Of a stretch of 64,000 nucleotides of DNA, positions 33,933-45,530 are shown piece by piece (position 1 is the first letter of the stretch; each line of letters begins with the position of its first letter). The stretch is from Paraburkholderia aromaticivorans (GTDB taxonomy: Bacteria; Pseudomonadota; Gammaproteobacteria; Burkholderiales; Burkholderiaceae), in the NCBI RefSeq assembly GCF_002278075.1, contig NZ_CP022989.1, forward strand, positions 248,001 to 312,000. The letters run 5' to 3'. A program made the position numbers and the translations under genes. A model generated the notes under the pieces. That model saw nothing but the letters and a program-made list of their open reading frames with translations. It was not told the origin of the DNA and searched no databases.

Positions 33933-36068
33933 ATGTCAGCACCCGCAACCGATCTCTCCGCAGGCGCGCCGTCAGGGCGTCGCCAGATTCTCGTCACGTC
34001 GGCCCTTCCTTATGCGAACGGGCAAATCCATATTGGCCATCTGGTCGAATATATCCAGACGGACATCTGGGTCCGGACGTTGCGAATGCACGGGCACGAG
34101 GTCTACTACGTGGGCGCCGACGACACGCACGGCACGCCGGTCATGTTGCGCGCGGAAAAAGAAGGTCTCACGCCGAAGCAGTTGATCGACCGCGTGTGGC
34201 AGGAACACAAGCGCGATTTCGACAGCTTCGGGATTTCGTTCGACAATTACTACTCGACCGACTCCGAAGAGAACCGCGTTCTTAGCGAAAACGTCTATCT
34301 GGCGCTCAAGGAAGCGGGCCTGATCGACGCGCGCGACATCGAACAGGCGTATGACCCGGTCAAGGAAATGTTTCTGCCGGATCGCTTCATCAAGGGCGAA
34401 TGTCCGAAATGCGGGGCGAAAGACCAGTACGGCGACAGCTGCGAGGTATGCGGTTCGACGTATCTGCCCACCGAACTGATCAATCCGTACTCGGTCGTCT
34501 CTGGCGCCACGCCGATTCGCAAGACCTCGACGCACTATTTCTTCCGTCTCTCCGATCCGCGTTGCGAGAACTTCCTGCGCGCGTGGGTGGGCGGCCTCGC
34601 GCAGCCGGAGGCCACCAACAAGATGCGCGAGTGGCTCGGCGACGCCGGTGAAGCCAAGCTCGCCGACTGGGACATTTCGCGCGACGCGCCGTATTTCGGC
34701 TTCGAAATTCCGGGCGCGCCGGGCAAGTATTTTTACGTGTGGCTGGACGCGCCGGTCGGCTATTACGCGAGCTTCAAGAATCTCGCCGAAAAACGCGGCC
34801 TCGATTTCGAGGCGTGGGTTCGCAAGGGTTCGAAGGCCGAGCAGTATCACTTCATCGGCAAGGACATTCTGTATTTCCACACGCTGTTCTGGCCGGCCAT
34901 GCTCGAGTTTTCGGGCCACCGCACGCCGACCAACGTGTTCGCGCACGGTTTCCTGACCGTGGACGGCGCGAAGATGTCGAAGTCGCGCGGCACGTTCATT
35001 ACCGCGCAAAGCGTGATCGAGACCGGTCTGAATCCGGAATGGCTGCGCTATTACTTCGCGGCCAAGCTGAACAGCACGATGGAAGACCTCGACCTGAACC
35101 TCGACGACTTCCAGGCACGCGTCAACAGCGATCTGGTCGGCAAGTACGTGAACATCGCGAGCCGCGCCGCCGGCTTCCTGATCAAGCGCTTCGACGGCCG
35201 GGTGCAGGACAGCGCGATGCAACATCCGCTGCTCGCTTCGCTGCGCGCCGCGGTGCCGCAAATCGCCGCGAACTACGAAGCCCGCGAGTACAACCGCGCG
35301 CTACGTCAAACCATGGAACTGGCCGACGCAGTCAACGCCTACGTCGATACCGCCAAGCCGTGGGATCAGGCCAAAGACCCGGCGAACGCCGTCGCGCTGC
35401 ACGAAACCTGCACTGTGAGCATCGAAGCGTTCCGGCTGCTCTCACTGGCGCTCAAACCCGTGCTGCCGAAGCTCGCCGAAGCGGTCGAAGCGTTCCTCGC
35501 CATCGAACCGCTGGTGTGGGCCGACGCCAACGTGCCGCTCAGTTCCACCCGGCCGATCAACGCGTACAAGCATCTGATGACACGCGTCGACCCGAAGCAG
35601 ATCGAAGCGCTGCTGGCCGCCAATCGCGACTCGCTGCAGGCCACGCCGGATGCGGCGGCGCCGGCCGATGCCAAGGCCAAATCGAAGGCGGCGAAAGCGG
35701 CCGTCGCAGAGAAGGACGAAACGCCCGGCATCATCTCGATCGACGACTTCGCGAAGATCGATTTGCGCATTGCGAAGATTGTCGAGTGCAAGGCGGTGGA
35801 AGGTTCGGACAAGCTGCTGCAACTCACGCTCGACGTCGGCGAAGAGAAGACCCGCAACGTGTTTTCAGGCATCAAGACCGCGTATCAGCCGGAACAGCTA
35901 GTCGGCAAGCTGACGGTCATGGTGGCCAACCTCGCGCCGCGCAAGATGAAGTTCGGCATGTCCGAAGGCATGGTGCTGGCCGCGTCCGCCACTGACGAGA
36001 AAGCGGAACCGGGCCTCTACGTGCTCGAGCCGGATAGCGGCGCGAAGCCGGGCATGCGCGTGAAGTAA
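33933..36068 (+). CDS. metG: Methionyl-tRNA synthetase
   Basis: 711 residues, a class I synthetase of the long type. HIGH motif at residues 33-36 ([11 protein letters not shown]), zinc knuckle with CPKCG and CEVCG near 157-175, and KMSKS at 347-351. The anticodon-binding helical domain follows, then a Lys/Ala-rich linker near 575-600 ([16 protein letters not shown]), and the C-terminal Trbp111-like tRNA-binding domain for dimerisation ([17 protein letters not shown]). It charges initiator and elongator tRNA-Met. It is followed by a strong terminator. Confidence 0.97.
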   Translation: MSAPATDLSAGAPSGRRQILVTSALPYANGQIHIGHLVEYIQTDIWVRTLRMHGHEVYYVGADDTHGTPVMLRAEKEGLTPKQLIDRVWQEHKRDFDSFGISFDNYYSTDSEENRVLSENVYLALKEAGLIDARDIEQAYDPVKEMFLPDRFIKGECPKCGAKDQYGDSCEVCGSTYLPTELINPYSVVSGATPIRKTSTHYFFRLSDPRCENFLRAWVGGLAQPEATNKMREWLGDAGEAKLADWDISRDAPYFGFEIPGAPGKYFYVWLDAPVGYYASFKNLAEKRGLDFEAWVRKGSKAEQYHFIGKDILYFHTLFWPAMLEFSGHRTPTNVFAHGFLTVDGAKMSKSRGTFITAQSVIETGLNPEWLRYYFAAKLNSTMEDLDLNLDDFQARVNSDLVGKYVNIASRAAGFLIKRFDGRVQDSAMQHPLLASLRAAVPQIAANYEAREYNRALRQTMELADAVNAYVDTAKPWDQAKDPANAVALHETCTVSIEAFRLLSLALKPVLPKLAEAVEAFLAIEPLVWADANVPLSSTRPINAYKHLMTRVDPKQIEALLAANRDSLQATPDAAAPADAKAKSKAAKAAVAEKDETPGIISIDDFAKIDLRIAKIVECKAVEGSDKLLQLTLDVGEEKTRNVFSGIKTAYQPEQLVGKLTVMVANLAPRKMKFGMSEGMVLAASATDEKAEPGLYVLEPDSGAKPGMRVK

Positions 36069-36111
36069 CGGCAGTTGAAGCGCGCGGCGGCTCAGGCTGC
36101 GGGCACGAATG

Positions 36112-36144
36112 AAAACGGCACGCCCAAAAGGCGTGCCGTTTTTT
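36112..36144 (+). terminator. Strong Rho-independent terminator after metG
   Basis: AAAACGGCACGCC and GGCGTGCCGTTTT make a 13-bp stem with a CAAAA loop, ending in a T-run. The A-tract on the other side means it can also stop transcripts reading left. The convergent tamB gene ends at 36179, so it serves both. Confidence 0.9.
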
Positions 36145-36178
36145 CTTGCGGCGCAGAGTCAACCCCGCGCCGCGCACA

Positions 36179-39100
36179 TCACCAGCGGATCCGGTCGAAG
36201 CGCCGCGTATAGAGCAGATCGACACCGTCGAACGTGCCGCCATAAGCCGCGACCGACCAGTACCGTGTGAGGTTGACGGTCGCCTTGATCGCATTGCTCG
36301 CCGACTGCAGCCCCTGTTCGTAGCCGATCACGAGCCACTCGTTGATCGCCTTCGACACCATCACCACTTGCGGATCGGTCAACCCGACTTCGCTTCGTCC
36401 AATCGAAAACTCGTCGAGCCCGAAGGTCTGGGCGATCCGCTTGCCGCTCGCGCTGCCGAGCAACGCGAGCGCCGTGGTCATGGTGCTCTGCTGACCCAGG
36501 TTGTTGCCCTGATCCGTACCGTGACCGAATAACAGCCACGAGAGCTTCTCGTTATCCGGCACGCTCGGCTCCGAGACCAGCTTCGCGGTCGGGAATTGAA
36601 CCGTGCCCGTGACCTGCACGCCCGCCTCGACCTGCTGATTGCGGCGCATCGCCAGGATGTTGATGCCGGGATTGGCCACCGGGCCGTTGAACGTGAAAAA
36701 GCCGTTCTCGATATTGAGCTTGCGGCCGAACGCGGTGTACGTCGAACCCGGCGTGACACGCACGTTCCCCACCGCGCGCAGCGGCAGATTCGGCGCGCTC
36801 ATGGCGGTGATCGTGCCGCTCAAGCCCAGATCGGCGCCCTGCCCGCGGAAGCGGAAGCTGTTGCCGAGGCTTATGTCGATATTGGCGCGCGGCGCGAACG
36901 GCCCGACCGGCTTGTTGGTACCCGCCACAGGCCGCGGCCGCTCGCCCGCCACGGAGCCGTCAGGACGCACCACCACCACGTCGTCGCCGAGCTTCGGCGC
37001 GGACTGTTCCGGCATGTCGAACAACGCGTGATCGACCACGAACTTGCCGTTGATCTCCATGCCGCCAAGCGTTCCGCCGTTCGCCACGCTCGCGCTGCCC
37101 GACAGCGACAGGTTACGGTCCGGCGCGGCGAACAGCTCGAGCTTGTCCGCGACGATGCTCGCGGTCAGGTCCGGCTGGGCGCCGTCCAGACGCACGCGCC
37201 CGGAGGCGCGCAGCGTGCCGCTCGCGCCATGGAATTCGACCTGCTGGAAGTCGACCAGATTCTGCGAGAGCGCGATGCGCACCACGCCGTCCTTCAACTG
37301 CACGCCCTGGTCGACCATTGTCGCGGACAGGCCGTCGCCGAGCAGCGAGCCGGTCAGGTTCGGTTTGGCGACGGTGCCGCCGAGCGCGAGCTTGAGCGCG
37401 AGATGGCCGTCGAGCAGATAGCTCGGGCCGAACAGGCCGCCGGTCGTTTTCAGCGATGGCACATTGGCATTCACATTGCCGGTGAGCGCGCCCGCTTCGT
37501 CGACGCTCAGGAAGCCCTCGCGCATGACCAGCGTGGTGTGCGCGTCGGCGTCGATCACGCCGATGCGGCTCGCCTGCGCGTGCAGGGTAGCGTTCAGCCG
37601 GTTGCCGCCACTGAACTCGGCGCGCGCGGTGATATCCGAAATGCCCAGCGAAGCGAGGCCCCGGCCGATTTCAACGGTGACGTCGCCGCTGCGGCGCTTC
37701 AGCTGGATATGGCCGCTCGCCGTGCTGCCGAGCGCGAAGTCCCAGTCGCCGTCGAACACCAGATCGGTTTTGACGACCGGCGGCTCACCCGTAATCTCGC
37801 GCCGCAGATCCTGCAGACGCACGACCGAAATGCCGGTCAGACTCCCCGCCGACTGAATCTTGCCGTGGTCGAAGACGAACGTTTTCAGGCTCAGCACCGC
37901 GCCTTCTAGCGTAAGCCGGGTCGCGCCGAGCGTCAGGCGCCGCGGCCCGGCGCTGACGGCGAGCGGTGACTCCAGATTCAGCGCCGGCGTGCCGCGATTC
38001 TGCAGGCGGGTGACCGTGCCGTCCCAGCGCGTGCCGTCGCGCGCTTCGGTGAGCTTGCCGTTGGCGGCGAGCGTGAGGTCGAGCGGGCGGTCCTGCAGCT
38101 TGCCGGTGGCCGCGGCTTCGAGCGTGTGATTGGCGCGCGTGCCGGACAAGCGCGCCGTGAGCGTGCTCAGATCGACGCCGCCCGCGCTGAGATTGCGCGC
38201 ATCGGTGGTGAAGACAAGCGCGCCGTTCGCGCCGTCGCGCAACTCGGCGTGCCCTTCCGCATGACCGATGCGGTTGCTGCTGAACACCACGCTGTCCGCC
38301 TTGTAGTTCAGCACCACATTCGGATGCGCGAACGAGCCCGTGATGTCGCCATCGGCCGTGACGAGTCCCGCCAGACCGAAGCCGAGGCGCTCCAGTTCCG
38401 GCGCATCGACGCGAAACTTCAGCCGGTCGCCGCGCGCGCCGAAGCTGCCTTGCAGATCCACCTGATTGCCCGCCACGGAGAGGTTCGCGCGGCTCGGCAG
38501 AATCCGCGAGCCCGCCAGTTGGATGGTGCCGCCGCCGGTCAGCGGCAGGCCGTCGTAGACGCTCGGGCCGAGCTTGAAGTCGGCCTTCGTGGTGAAAACC
38601 GGGCCGAGCATGCCGGCCGCCGTCAGCGTGCCGTTCACACGCGCCTCGATCTTGCGGGCAGGCGGCGCGCTGCGCTTGGGCGGCGGCGTTTTGCGCTGGA
38701 CCACTTCGGTTTTCACCGCCGCCCTGGCGGTGTTTTTCACGGCGGCGGCGGCTTTGTCGGCGGGCGCCGCGCTTTTCGCGCCGCCGGTGCTGCCCGCTTG
38801 CGCCGCGGCCTGCGCCGTGTCGGCCTTGTTGGCGTTGTTCGCCGCCGGCGCCGGGCCGGCCACCGGCGTGCGCGCCGGCATCTGCGAAGTCAGCGTCAAC
38901 GGATCGAAATCGGTCAGTTGCGCTTTCAGGTTGTAGGTGGAATTCGCGTCGTGCTTGAGCGCGCCGGACAGGTCGATGCGACCTTTGCCCGACGTGATGC
39001 GCACATCGTTGAAACTCATCCGGGCGGGATCGAACGTGAACTTGCCCTGGGCGCGCAGCCCCGCCTTCGGATCGGCGAGGTCGAGCGTGAGGCTCTGCAC

Positions 39101-40540
39101 GTCGTCGTTCAGGCGCACGCCGATCGGACCCGAAAGCTGCGTGGGCCGCACCGTTGCTTGCAGCGCGTTCAGGTCGAGTCCGGCGACCCGTAGATCGAAC
39201 TGTCCGCGCTTGCCGTTCAGCGCGCCGCCGCCGGTGAGCGTGGCGTTCTTCACGAGGCGCACGTTCAGGTTCGAGATGCGCTGCGCCTGGGCGTCGAGCC
39301 GCACGTCCGCATTGGCATCGATCAGTGGCAGCAGGTTCTGGTCGATCGCGCCGGGCTTGGCGTTGACGATCGAAACGTGGCCGGCGACCGCGAAGCCGGC
39401 CGCGCTTTTGCCGGACGCGCGCGGCTGAGCGCCGGGTTCGCCGCTCGCGATCCGGGGAGGCTGGGCTGGACTGGCTGCACTCGCGCCCGCACCCGCACTC
39501 GCCACACCCGCACTGGCCACACCCGCACTGGCAACACCCGTCATCGCCGCGTCCGCACTCGCCCCACCCACCGCACCTTGCCCCACCGGCTGCAACTCCG
39601 CCCGCACGGCCAGATCGGCCTGCGGCGCGCCAGGCGCAAAAGCCTGCGGGTTGATGTGATCGAAGGTCAGCGTGGCGCGCTGAAGCGGCACGCTGCCGAA
39701 CGGCTCGGCTTCGACCCGGGCGTGACCCGCGAGCTTCATGCCGCTCGCATCGAGCTCGGCGATGAGGTTCTCCAACGAGCCGCTTAGATGGCCGCCCACC
39801 TGCACCGCCTCGTTGTTGACCTTGCCCGAATAGCCGACATCCCCGCTTAGCGGAAACGGCCGCACGCCGTCGAGTCTGGCAGCCGCCGTCACCGCGCCGA
39901 ACGGCGTGTCCAGCCGCTCGATCGCGGCCTCGTGATGGCGCCCGTCGCTGCGCCCATGAAAGACGAAGCGCGACAGCTCGGTCGTCGACGCGCCCTGATG
40001 CAGCAGCAGTTTGTCGACCTGCACGTCGCGCAGGTCGAGCTGGAGGGGCAAGCGCAAGTCCTGCGGCAGCGTCACCGGCCCGCTGCTCGACGACGAAGCG
40101 CCGACGCGCGCCTCCACCGTGCCGACATGCAGATACTCGAGGGTGAACCGCCACGGTTTGCGCGTGAGCGCCCAGCGGCCCGCCACGCGGTCGATCTGGA
40201 TATCGGTGCCGCTGCCGTCGAGGCTGCGCCAGCGCACCTGCCGCAACTGCAGGCCGTTGGCGAGGGCGCCGCTGTCGAGCGTGCCGCTCAGCTTGCCGCC
40301 CAGCAGCTTCACCGCCGCCTGCCACGCATAGGCGGTGCCGCGCTCGGTCGTCAACGCGCCATACAGCAAACCCACCGCCAACGCCAGCAACAGCACCACC
40401 ACCGCCACCGTCCACGCGATCGTTTTCAGCAGCAGCCGGCCGAGCCGGCGCCTCGGCGGCGGCTGCTGTCCGGGCGGCTCGCCTGGCGGTTGAGCGCCGG
40501 GCGGCTGCGCGGGAGGTTGGGCGGAAACGTCCGTGGTCAT
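36179..40540 (-). CDS. tamB: Translocation and assembly module subunit TamB
   Basis: 1453 residues. One N-terminal membrane anchor (TIAWTVAVVVLLLALAVGLLYG) after a Pro/Gln-rich cytoplasmic start, then a very long beta-taco/AsmA-like region. The C-terminal DUF490 domain has TPGSTYTAFGRKLNIENGFF, EPSVPDNEKLSWLLFGHG and the final LTRYWSVAAYGGTFDGVDLL segment. It spans the periplasm to work with TamA in outer-membrane protein or lipid transport. Two unusual inserts occur: a GVASA repeat and an Ala/Lys/Pro-rich stretch (about 39480-39545 and 38650-38890). It lies 28 bases after tamA; both are read leftward as one unit. Confidence 0.93.
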   Translation of the reverse strand: MTTDVSAQPPAQPPGAQPPGEPPGQQPPPRRRLGRLLLKTIAWTVAVVVLLLALAVGLLYGALTTERGTAYAWQAAVKLLGGKLSGTLDSGALANGLQLRQVRWRSLDGSGTDIQIDRVAGRWALTRKPWRFTLEYLHVGTVEARVGASSSSSGPVTLPQDLRLPLQLDLRDVQVDKLLLHQGASTTELSRFVFHGRSDGRHHEAAIERLDTPFGAVTAAARLDGVRPFPLSGDVGYSGKVNNEAVQVGGHLSGSLENLIAELDASGMKLAGHARVEAEPFGSVPLQRATLTFDHINPQAFAPGAPQADLAVRAELQPVGQGAVGGASADAAMTGVASAGVASAGVASAGAGASAASPAQPPRIASGEPGAQPRASGKSAAGFAVAGHVSIVNAKPGAIDQNLLPLIDANADVRLDAQAQRISNLNVRLVKNATLTGGGALNGKRGQFDLRVAGLDLNALQATVRPTQLSGPIGVRLNDDVQSLTLDLADPKAGLRAQGKFTFDPARMSFNDVRITSGKGRIDLSGALKHDANSTYNLKAQLTDFDPLTLTSQMPARTPVAGPAPAANNANKADTAQAAAQAGSTGGAKSAAPADKAAAAVKNTARAAVKTEVVQRKTPPPKRSAPPARKIEARVNGTLTAAGMLGPVFTTKADFKLGPSVYDGLPLTGGGTIQLAGSRILPSRANLSVAGNQVDLQGSFGARGDRLKFRVDAPELERLGFGLAGLVTADGDITGSFAHPNVVLNYKADSVVFSSNRIGHAEGHAELRDGANGALVFTTDARNLSAGGVDLSTLTARLSGTRANHTLEAAATGKLQDRPLDLTLAANGKLTEARDGTRWDGTVTRLQNRGTPALNLESPLAVSAGPRRLTLGATRLTLEGAVLSLKTFVFDHGKIQSAGSLTGISVVRLQDLRREITGEPPVVKTDLVFDGDWDFALGSTASGHIQLKRRSGDVTVEIGRGLASLGISDITARAEFSGGNRLNATLHAQASRIGVIDADAHTTLVMREGFLSVDEAGALTGNVNANVPSLKTTGGLFGPSYLLDGHLALKLALGGTVAKPNLTGSLLGDGLSATMVDQGVQLKDGVVRIALSQNLVDFQQVEFHGASGTLRASGRVRLDGAQPDLTASIVADKLELFAAPDRNLSLSGSASVANGGTLGGMEINGKFVVDHALFDMPEQSAPKLGDDVVVVRPDGSVAGERPRPVAGTNKPVGPFAPRANIDISLGNSFRFRGQGADLGLSGTITAMSAPNLPLRAVGNVRVTPGSTYTAFGRKLNIENGFFTFNGPVANPGINILAMRRNQQVEAGVQVTGTVQFPTAKLVSEPSVPDNEKLSWLLFGHGTDQGNNLGQQSTMTTALALLGSASGKRIAQTFGLDEFSIGRSEVGLTDPQVVMVSKAINEWLVIGYEQGLQSASNAIKATVNLTRYWSVAAYGGTFDGVDLLYTRRFDRIRW
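39496..39540 (-). repeat. Three tandem 15-bp repeats inside tamB
   Basis: CACTCGCCACACCCG, CACTGGCCACACCCG and CACTGGCAACACCCG (plus-strand reading) are head to tail. On the coding strand they give repeated GVASA. Flanking sequence is also Ala/Gly/Ser-rich, so the segment is a flexible, length-variable linker. Confidence 0.85.
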
Positions 40541-40568
40541 GCGTGGATCATGTAGAAGCAGGTTGCCA

Positions 40569-42329
40569 TCAGAAAGCGATGCCGAGCGTCAGATACGGCC
40601 GCACGCTTCTGTTGCGAATCCCGTAGGCGACGTCGACGTTGACCGGGCCGACCGGGCTGCGCCAGCGCGCGCCGACGCCGACGCCCGGATAAAAGACTTT
40701 TTCGCCCCACGTGTCGGTGGCGGTGCCGACGTCGAAGAACGCGGCCGCGCCCCAGTCGTGGTTGAACCAGTGCTGGTATTCGGCCGTCGCCGTGACGAGA
40801 TACTTGGTGGGCAGCACCGAACCGTCGACGTTGTTACCGATACTCTGATAGCTGTAGCCGCGCACCGAATTCGAGCCGCCCGCGCGAAACAGCAGCGAGG
40901 CCGGAATACCGCTCGAACTGCCGCTCGTGAACACGCCGCCGAGTTCGGCGCGAAACAGCACGAGGTCTTCCTTGCCGATCGGCAGATACTGCTGGCCGCG
41001 CGCGTAGCCGCGAATGAAGGTCTGGTCGGTGAGCACGCCTTTGATTGCGAAGCCCGCCTCGACGTGAATCAGGTTGCCCTTGCGCGGGAACAGCGGGTCG
41101 TCGGTATTGCGCCGGGTCCACGACCAGGACGGCACCAGCGCGCGGCTGGTGGTCGGCGCGGCCGAGTTCTGATCGAGCCGGTCCTGGTAAAACAGCAGCG
41201 CGTAGTTGTAGTCGATGAACTGCGAGGTCCGGGCCCGCTGCACGCCGCCGCGGATACTGTAAATGCGCGTATCCGAAACATCGGTCGTGGTGTAGGAGGC
41301 CAGCATGCTATTGGTCCACGCGCGCGGCCCCGGCGGCATCGACAGCTCGATTTGCCCGTATTGCTGGACCTGGTCGACGCGGCCCTGGATCGTGAACGGC
41401 CACGCTTTGCCGAACGTGTCGAGATACGAATAGGCGCCCTGCACCAGCGGGCCGTTGTCCGTCGAGTAGCCCACGCCGCCGCGAATACTGTTATAGGGAT
41501 ATTCCGACACCTTCACGTGCATTGGCGTCTCGACCGGTTTGGCGGGGTCGCTATTCACGTCGATCGCGACGCTTGCGTAGTACGGCGTATTTTGCAACTG
41601 GCGCTGCAATTCGGCGACCCGCTGCACGTCGTAGATATCGCCCACCGCAATCGGGTTCACATTGTCGACGATCTGCTCCGGGTAGCGCCGCGTGCCCGAC
41701 ACGTCGAGCTTGCCCATGGTGAAGGTCGGCCCGCTTTCATACGTGACCGACAGCGTCGCCTCGTGCGTGCGCGGATCGACGCGCGCCTCGGAGTGGTAAA
41801 TCTTCGCGGCCAGATAGCGGCGCGCCTGCAAAGCCTTGAGCGACGCGTTTTTCGCGTCGTCCCAGTCGCCCTGTGAGAACGGATCGCCTTCGTGCAGCGA
41901 AAACGCAAAGCGCGCGGCATTCTCCTGCGCCGGGTCTTCGGTCAGCACCGGCCCGCGAAACGACAGCGAAATCGACGAGATGACGGTTTGCGGACCGGGA
42001 TCGACGCTCACCGTGACGTGTTTCGTAGCGTCGATCGTGCGCACGTCGGTGCGCACGATCGGCGTGAAATAGCCCTGCGTGGAAGCCAGGTCGCGCACCT
42101 GCTGAGGCGTGGCGGTGATCAGAAACTCGAACTGGTCGTCGCTGATGTCGGGACGTTTGGCGAAACGCGCGATGTCCAGATGGGCTTCGAGCAGCTTGCG
42201 CAAAGCGCGCGGCGTGGCTTCGATATCGACCTTGTAGCTGGCTGCCGCTTTCGCCGCGTGAGCGTTGCCGGCCGCCAGCGTCAGCATGACGAGGGCGAAT
42301 GCCAGCCACGCGCGCAGCCAGCGCCGCAT
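40569..42329 (-). CDS. tamA: TamA, Omp85-family outer-membrane assembly protein
   Basis: About 586 residues from ATG 42329, which begins a good signal peptide (MRRWLRAWLAFALVMLTLAA). Three POTRA-like domains follow (for example the GYFTPIVRTDVRTID and GPTFTMGKLDVSGTRRYPEQ segments), then the 16-strand Omp85 barrel ending with GPVNVDVAYGIRN and a terminal Phe. VRGYSYQSIG is the conserved barrel-lid (L6) motif. With TamB it forms the translocation and assembly module. No clear ribosome site precedes 42329, and the frame extends to 42482, so the start is less certain than the rest. Confidence 0.92.
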   Translation of the reverse strand: MRRWLRAWLAFALVMLTLAAGNAHAAKAAASYKVDIEATPRALRKLLEAHLDIARFAKRPDISDDQFEFLITATPQQVRDLASTQGYFTPIVRTDVRTIDATKHVTVSVDPGPQTVISSISLSFRGPVLTEDPAQENAARFAFSLHEGDPFSQGDWDDAKNASLKALQARRYLAAKIYHSEARVDPRTHEATLSVTYESGPTFTMGKLDVSGTRRYPEQIVDNVNPIAVGDIYDVQRVAELQRQLQNTPYYASVAIDVNSDPAKPVETPMHVKVSEYPYNSIRGGVGYSTDNGPLVQGAYSYLDTFGKAWPFTIQGRVDQVQQYGQIELSMPPGPRAWTNSMLASYTTTDVSDTRIYSIRGGVQRARTSQFIDYNYALLFYQDRLDQNSAAPTTSRALVPSWSWTRRNTDDPLFPRKGNLIHVEAGFAIKGVLTDQTFIRGYARGQQYLPIGKEDLVLFRAELGGVFTSGSSSGIPASLLFRAGGSNSVRGYSYQSIGNNVDGSVLPTKYLVTATAEYQHWFNHDWGAAAFFDVGTATDTWGEKVFYPGVGVGARWRSPVGPVNVDVAYGIRNRSVRPYLTLGIAF

Positions 42330-42860
42330 GGGCGTGAGAAGCCCATGGCCGCCACCGGCCTTGCCGCGCCGCAGCCGCGGCTTGTCGATCGCACACCCCG
42401 CCAAACAGGACCTCCGGCCGTGGTTGATGAATTTTGTCGCTCGGACGCGCCGCGGCGGCCGAAGCTCGCTATTTGACCACATCGGCGTGCCGCCGCGAGA
42501 TCTCTAAAAATGCGTCCGTGGCTTGCGGGCGGGCCTCCCCGCCCGATCCGCGCACGCCGCAGCACACCGCAACGCGCGCAACGCATACGGCGAATATCAC
42601 GCCACCTTAAGGCTACCTTAGCGCCCTTAACGCCACCGCCACGCGACCCGGCGCCACCTCGACCTGGCCAGCCCGGCCACGCGCCCGCCTTTGACGCATG
42701 CCGCGTCGCACGGGTTCCGGCGATTTTCATCGCCTGCCGCCCGGCGCTGCCGCCGTTTTTCGACCGCGCGCCGCGCATGCGGTAAAATTATCGGATAGTA
42801 GCGGTGCCGGGCGAATGACCGCCGGGCAGCCGCCAATTCCCACACCACGGACGTCGAGCC
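42330..42860. other. 531-base divergent region between tamA and DUF3460 gene
   Basis: No gene is convincing here; the open frames are Arg/Pro-rich. It should contain the divergent promoters of tamAB and of the DUF3460-scpA unit. TAAAAT at 42782-42787 is a candidate -10 for the plus-strand unit, but I find no good -35 at the right distance. Confidence 0.4.
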
Positions 42861-43046
42861 ATGTATCAATCGGACATCACCCAGTTCCTGAACCAGCTCA
42901 AGCAACAGAAACCCAATCTGGAAGCCGAACAACGCCGCGGCCGCGCGCTGCTGTGGGACAAACAGCCGATCGATCTCGAAGAACGCGCCGAGCAGAAAGC
43001 CTCGCGCGTGGAACAGACGCCTTACTCGTACTATCAAAACTTCTAA
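42861..43046 (+). CDS. DUF3460 family small protein
   Basis: 61 residues, mostly helical and charged: MYQSDITQFLNQLKQQKPNL, then RRGRALLWDKQPIDLEE and a C-terminal TPYSYYQNF. It matches the DUF3460 family of beta-proteobacteria, which is typically found directly upstream of scpA, as here (four-base gap). No function is known; the conserved pairing suggests a link with chromosome segregation or simply shared expression. Confidence 0.9.
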   Translation: MYQSDITQFLNQLKQQKPNLEAEQRRGRALLWDKQPIDLEERAEQKASRVEQTPYSYYQNF

Positions 43047-43050
43047 GCGC

Positions 43051-43926
43051 GTGAGTCACGCCGACGAGGCACACGGCGCACCGCCGGCCCCCGCCGACGC
43101 CGCGCTCGCCGCGCCCGCCACCGATTCGACACCCGACACCGTCGACGGCATCGCCTTTGCACGCCTGTACGGCGAGCCGCTGTTCAAGATGCCGACGGAC
43201 CTGTACATCCCGCCGGATGCGCTCGAGGTGTTTCTCGAAACGTTCGAAGGACCGCTGGATCTGCTGCTGTACCTGATCCGCAAGCAGAACTTCAACGTGC
43301 TCGACATTCCGATGGCGGACGTCACCGTGCAATACCTCGGTTACGTCGACCAGTTGCGCCAGACCAATCTCGAACTCGCGTCCGAGTATCTGCTCATGGC
43401 CGCCATGCTGATCGAGATCAAGTCGCGCATGTTGCTGCCGGTGAAAAAGGCCGACAGCGGCGAGGAAGCCGAAGATCCGCGCGCCGAGCTCGTGCGGCGC
43501 CTGCTCGAATACGAGCAGATGAAGCTCGCGGCGCAGCGCATCGACCAGTTGCCGCAACTCGGGCGCGATTTCCTGCGCGCCGAGGTCTACATCGAACAAA
43601 GCATCACGCCGCGTTTTCCGGACGTGAACAGCGAAGACCTGCGCGCCGCCTGGGCCGACGTGATCAAGCGCGCCAAGCTGGTCCAGCATCACAAGATTTC
43701 GCGCGAAGAGCTTTCGGTGCGCGAGCATATGAGTTCGATCCTGCGGCAACTGCAGAACGCCCGCTTCATCGAATTCTCCGACCTGTTCGACACCACCAGG
43801 GGCGTGCCGGTGGTGGTGGTGAATTTCATCGCCGTGCTCGAACTGTGCCGCGAATCGCTCGTCGAAATCACGCAGGCGGAACCGTTCGCGCCGATCTATG
43901 TGCGCCTCGCCTATTTGCCGGCCTGA
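43051..43926 (+). CDS. scpA: Segregation and condensation protein A
   Basis: 291 residues with start GTG 43051. After an Ala/Pro-rich leader of about 45 residues the kleisin N-terminal domain appears (LEVFLETFEGPLDLLLYLIR, then ADVTVQYLGYVDQLRQTNLE and LLMAAMLIEIKSRMLLP). The C-terminal winged helix includes VVVNFIAVLELCRESLVEI. ScpA joins SMC heads with ScpB; scpB is not in this window. The start sits four bases after the DUF3460 stop and has no ribosome site of its own, so translation is probably coupled. Confidence 0.93.
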   Translation: MSHADEAHGAPPAPADAALAAPATDSTPDTVDGIAFARLYGEPLFKMPTDLYIPPDALEVFLETFEGPLDLLLYLIRKQNFNVLDIPMADVTVQYLGYVDQLRQTNLELASEYLLMAAMLIEIKSRMLLPVKKADSGEEAEDPRAELVRRLLEYEQMKLAAQRIDQLPQLGRDFLRAEVYIEQSITPRFPDVNSEDLRAAWADVIKRAKLVQHHKISREELSVREHMSSILRQLQNARFIEFSDLFDTTRGVPVVVVNFIAVLELCRESLVEITQAEPFAPIYVRLAYLPA

Positions 43927-44062
43927 CGCCCTCAAACGGGGCTCCCTTCCGCCCGGCGGGAGAAGGCGCCTCTTTTCGGTGCGGCGGGCGCGCAAATCCA
44001 CTACAATCCCGCGCTCCGAACCTGTCATCACCAGTGAGGCGGCGGCCCGCGCGATTCCCTAG

Positions 44063-44947
<885 letters not shown>

Positions 44948-44997
44948 AGCCGTCTTAGGCAGCGTAGACACGCACAGGAAATTACACAGGATTGGTC

Positions 44998-45384
44998 ATG
45001 CAACGCAACATGCTGAAGTCGAAGATCCACCGCGTCGCGGTCACGCACTGCGAACTGCACTACGAAGGTTCGTGCGCGATCGACGAAGATTTGCTGGAAG
45101 CGGCGAACATCGTCGAAAACGAACGGATCGACATCTGGAACATCAACAACGGCGAGCGTTTCTCGACCTACGCGATCAAGGGCGAGCGCGGCAGCGGCAT
45201 GATCTCGCTAAACGGTTCGGCCGCGCGGCGCGCGCAGTTGGGCGATCTGGTGATCATCGCGGCGTTCGCGGTGGTGGACGAAGCGGAGCTGAAGGCCGGC
45301 TGGAAGCCCGACCTGGTATTCGTGGACGACAACAACAAGATCAAGGGCAGCCGCGATCACGTGCCGACGCAGAACTGGACCTGA
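44998..45384 (+). CDS. panD: Aspartate 1-decarboxylase (pyruvoyl enzyme)
   Basis: 128 residues. The self-cleavage site Gly24-Ser25 is in [16 protein letters not shown]; cleavage gives the pyruvoyl group on Ser25. Lys9 and Thr57-region elements typical of the family are present ([13 protein letters not shown]). It makes beta-alanine from aspartate for PanC, 50 bases upstream. An AGGA site precedes ATG 44998. Confidence 0.97.
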   Translation: MQRNMLKSKIHRVAVTHCELHYEGSCAIDEDLLEAANIVENERIDIWNINNGERFSTYAIKGERGSGMISLNGSAARRAQLGDLVIIAAFAVVDEAELKAGWKPDLVFVDDNNKIKGSRDHVPTQNWT

Positions 45385-45530
45385 ACGCTGCGCGGTTCGG
45401 TTCCGTCACTCAACACCATCGTTCCGGTCTGCAGTTCGCTGACACGCCTGCCCCGCGGGCGGCCCCACGGGGATTTCCACTGCGAGGGCAGCCTCATCCA
45501 GCGGGCGGCGCGGCCGCCTGCCCTTTCGCT

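Noticed and set aside
37785..40415. An 876-codon minus-strand frame inside tamB
   Set aside because: Out-of-frame shadow of tamB in GC-rich DNA; composition is Arg/Gly/Ala only and tamB has the domain evidence.
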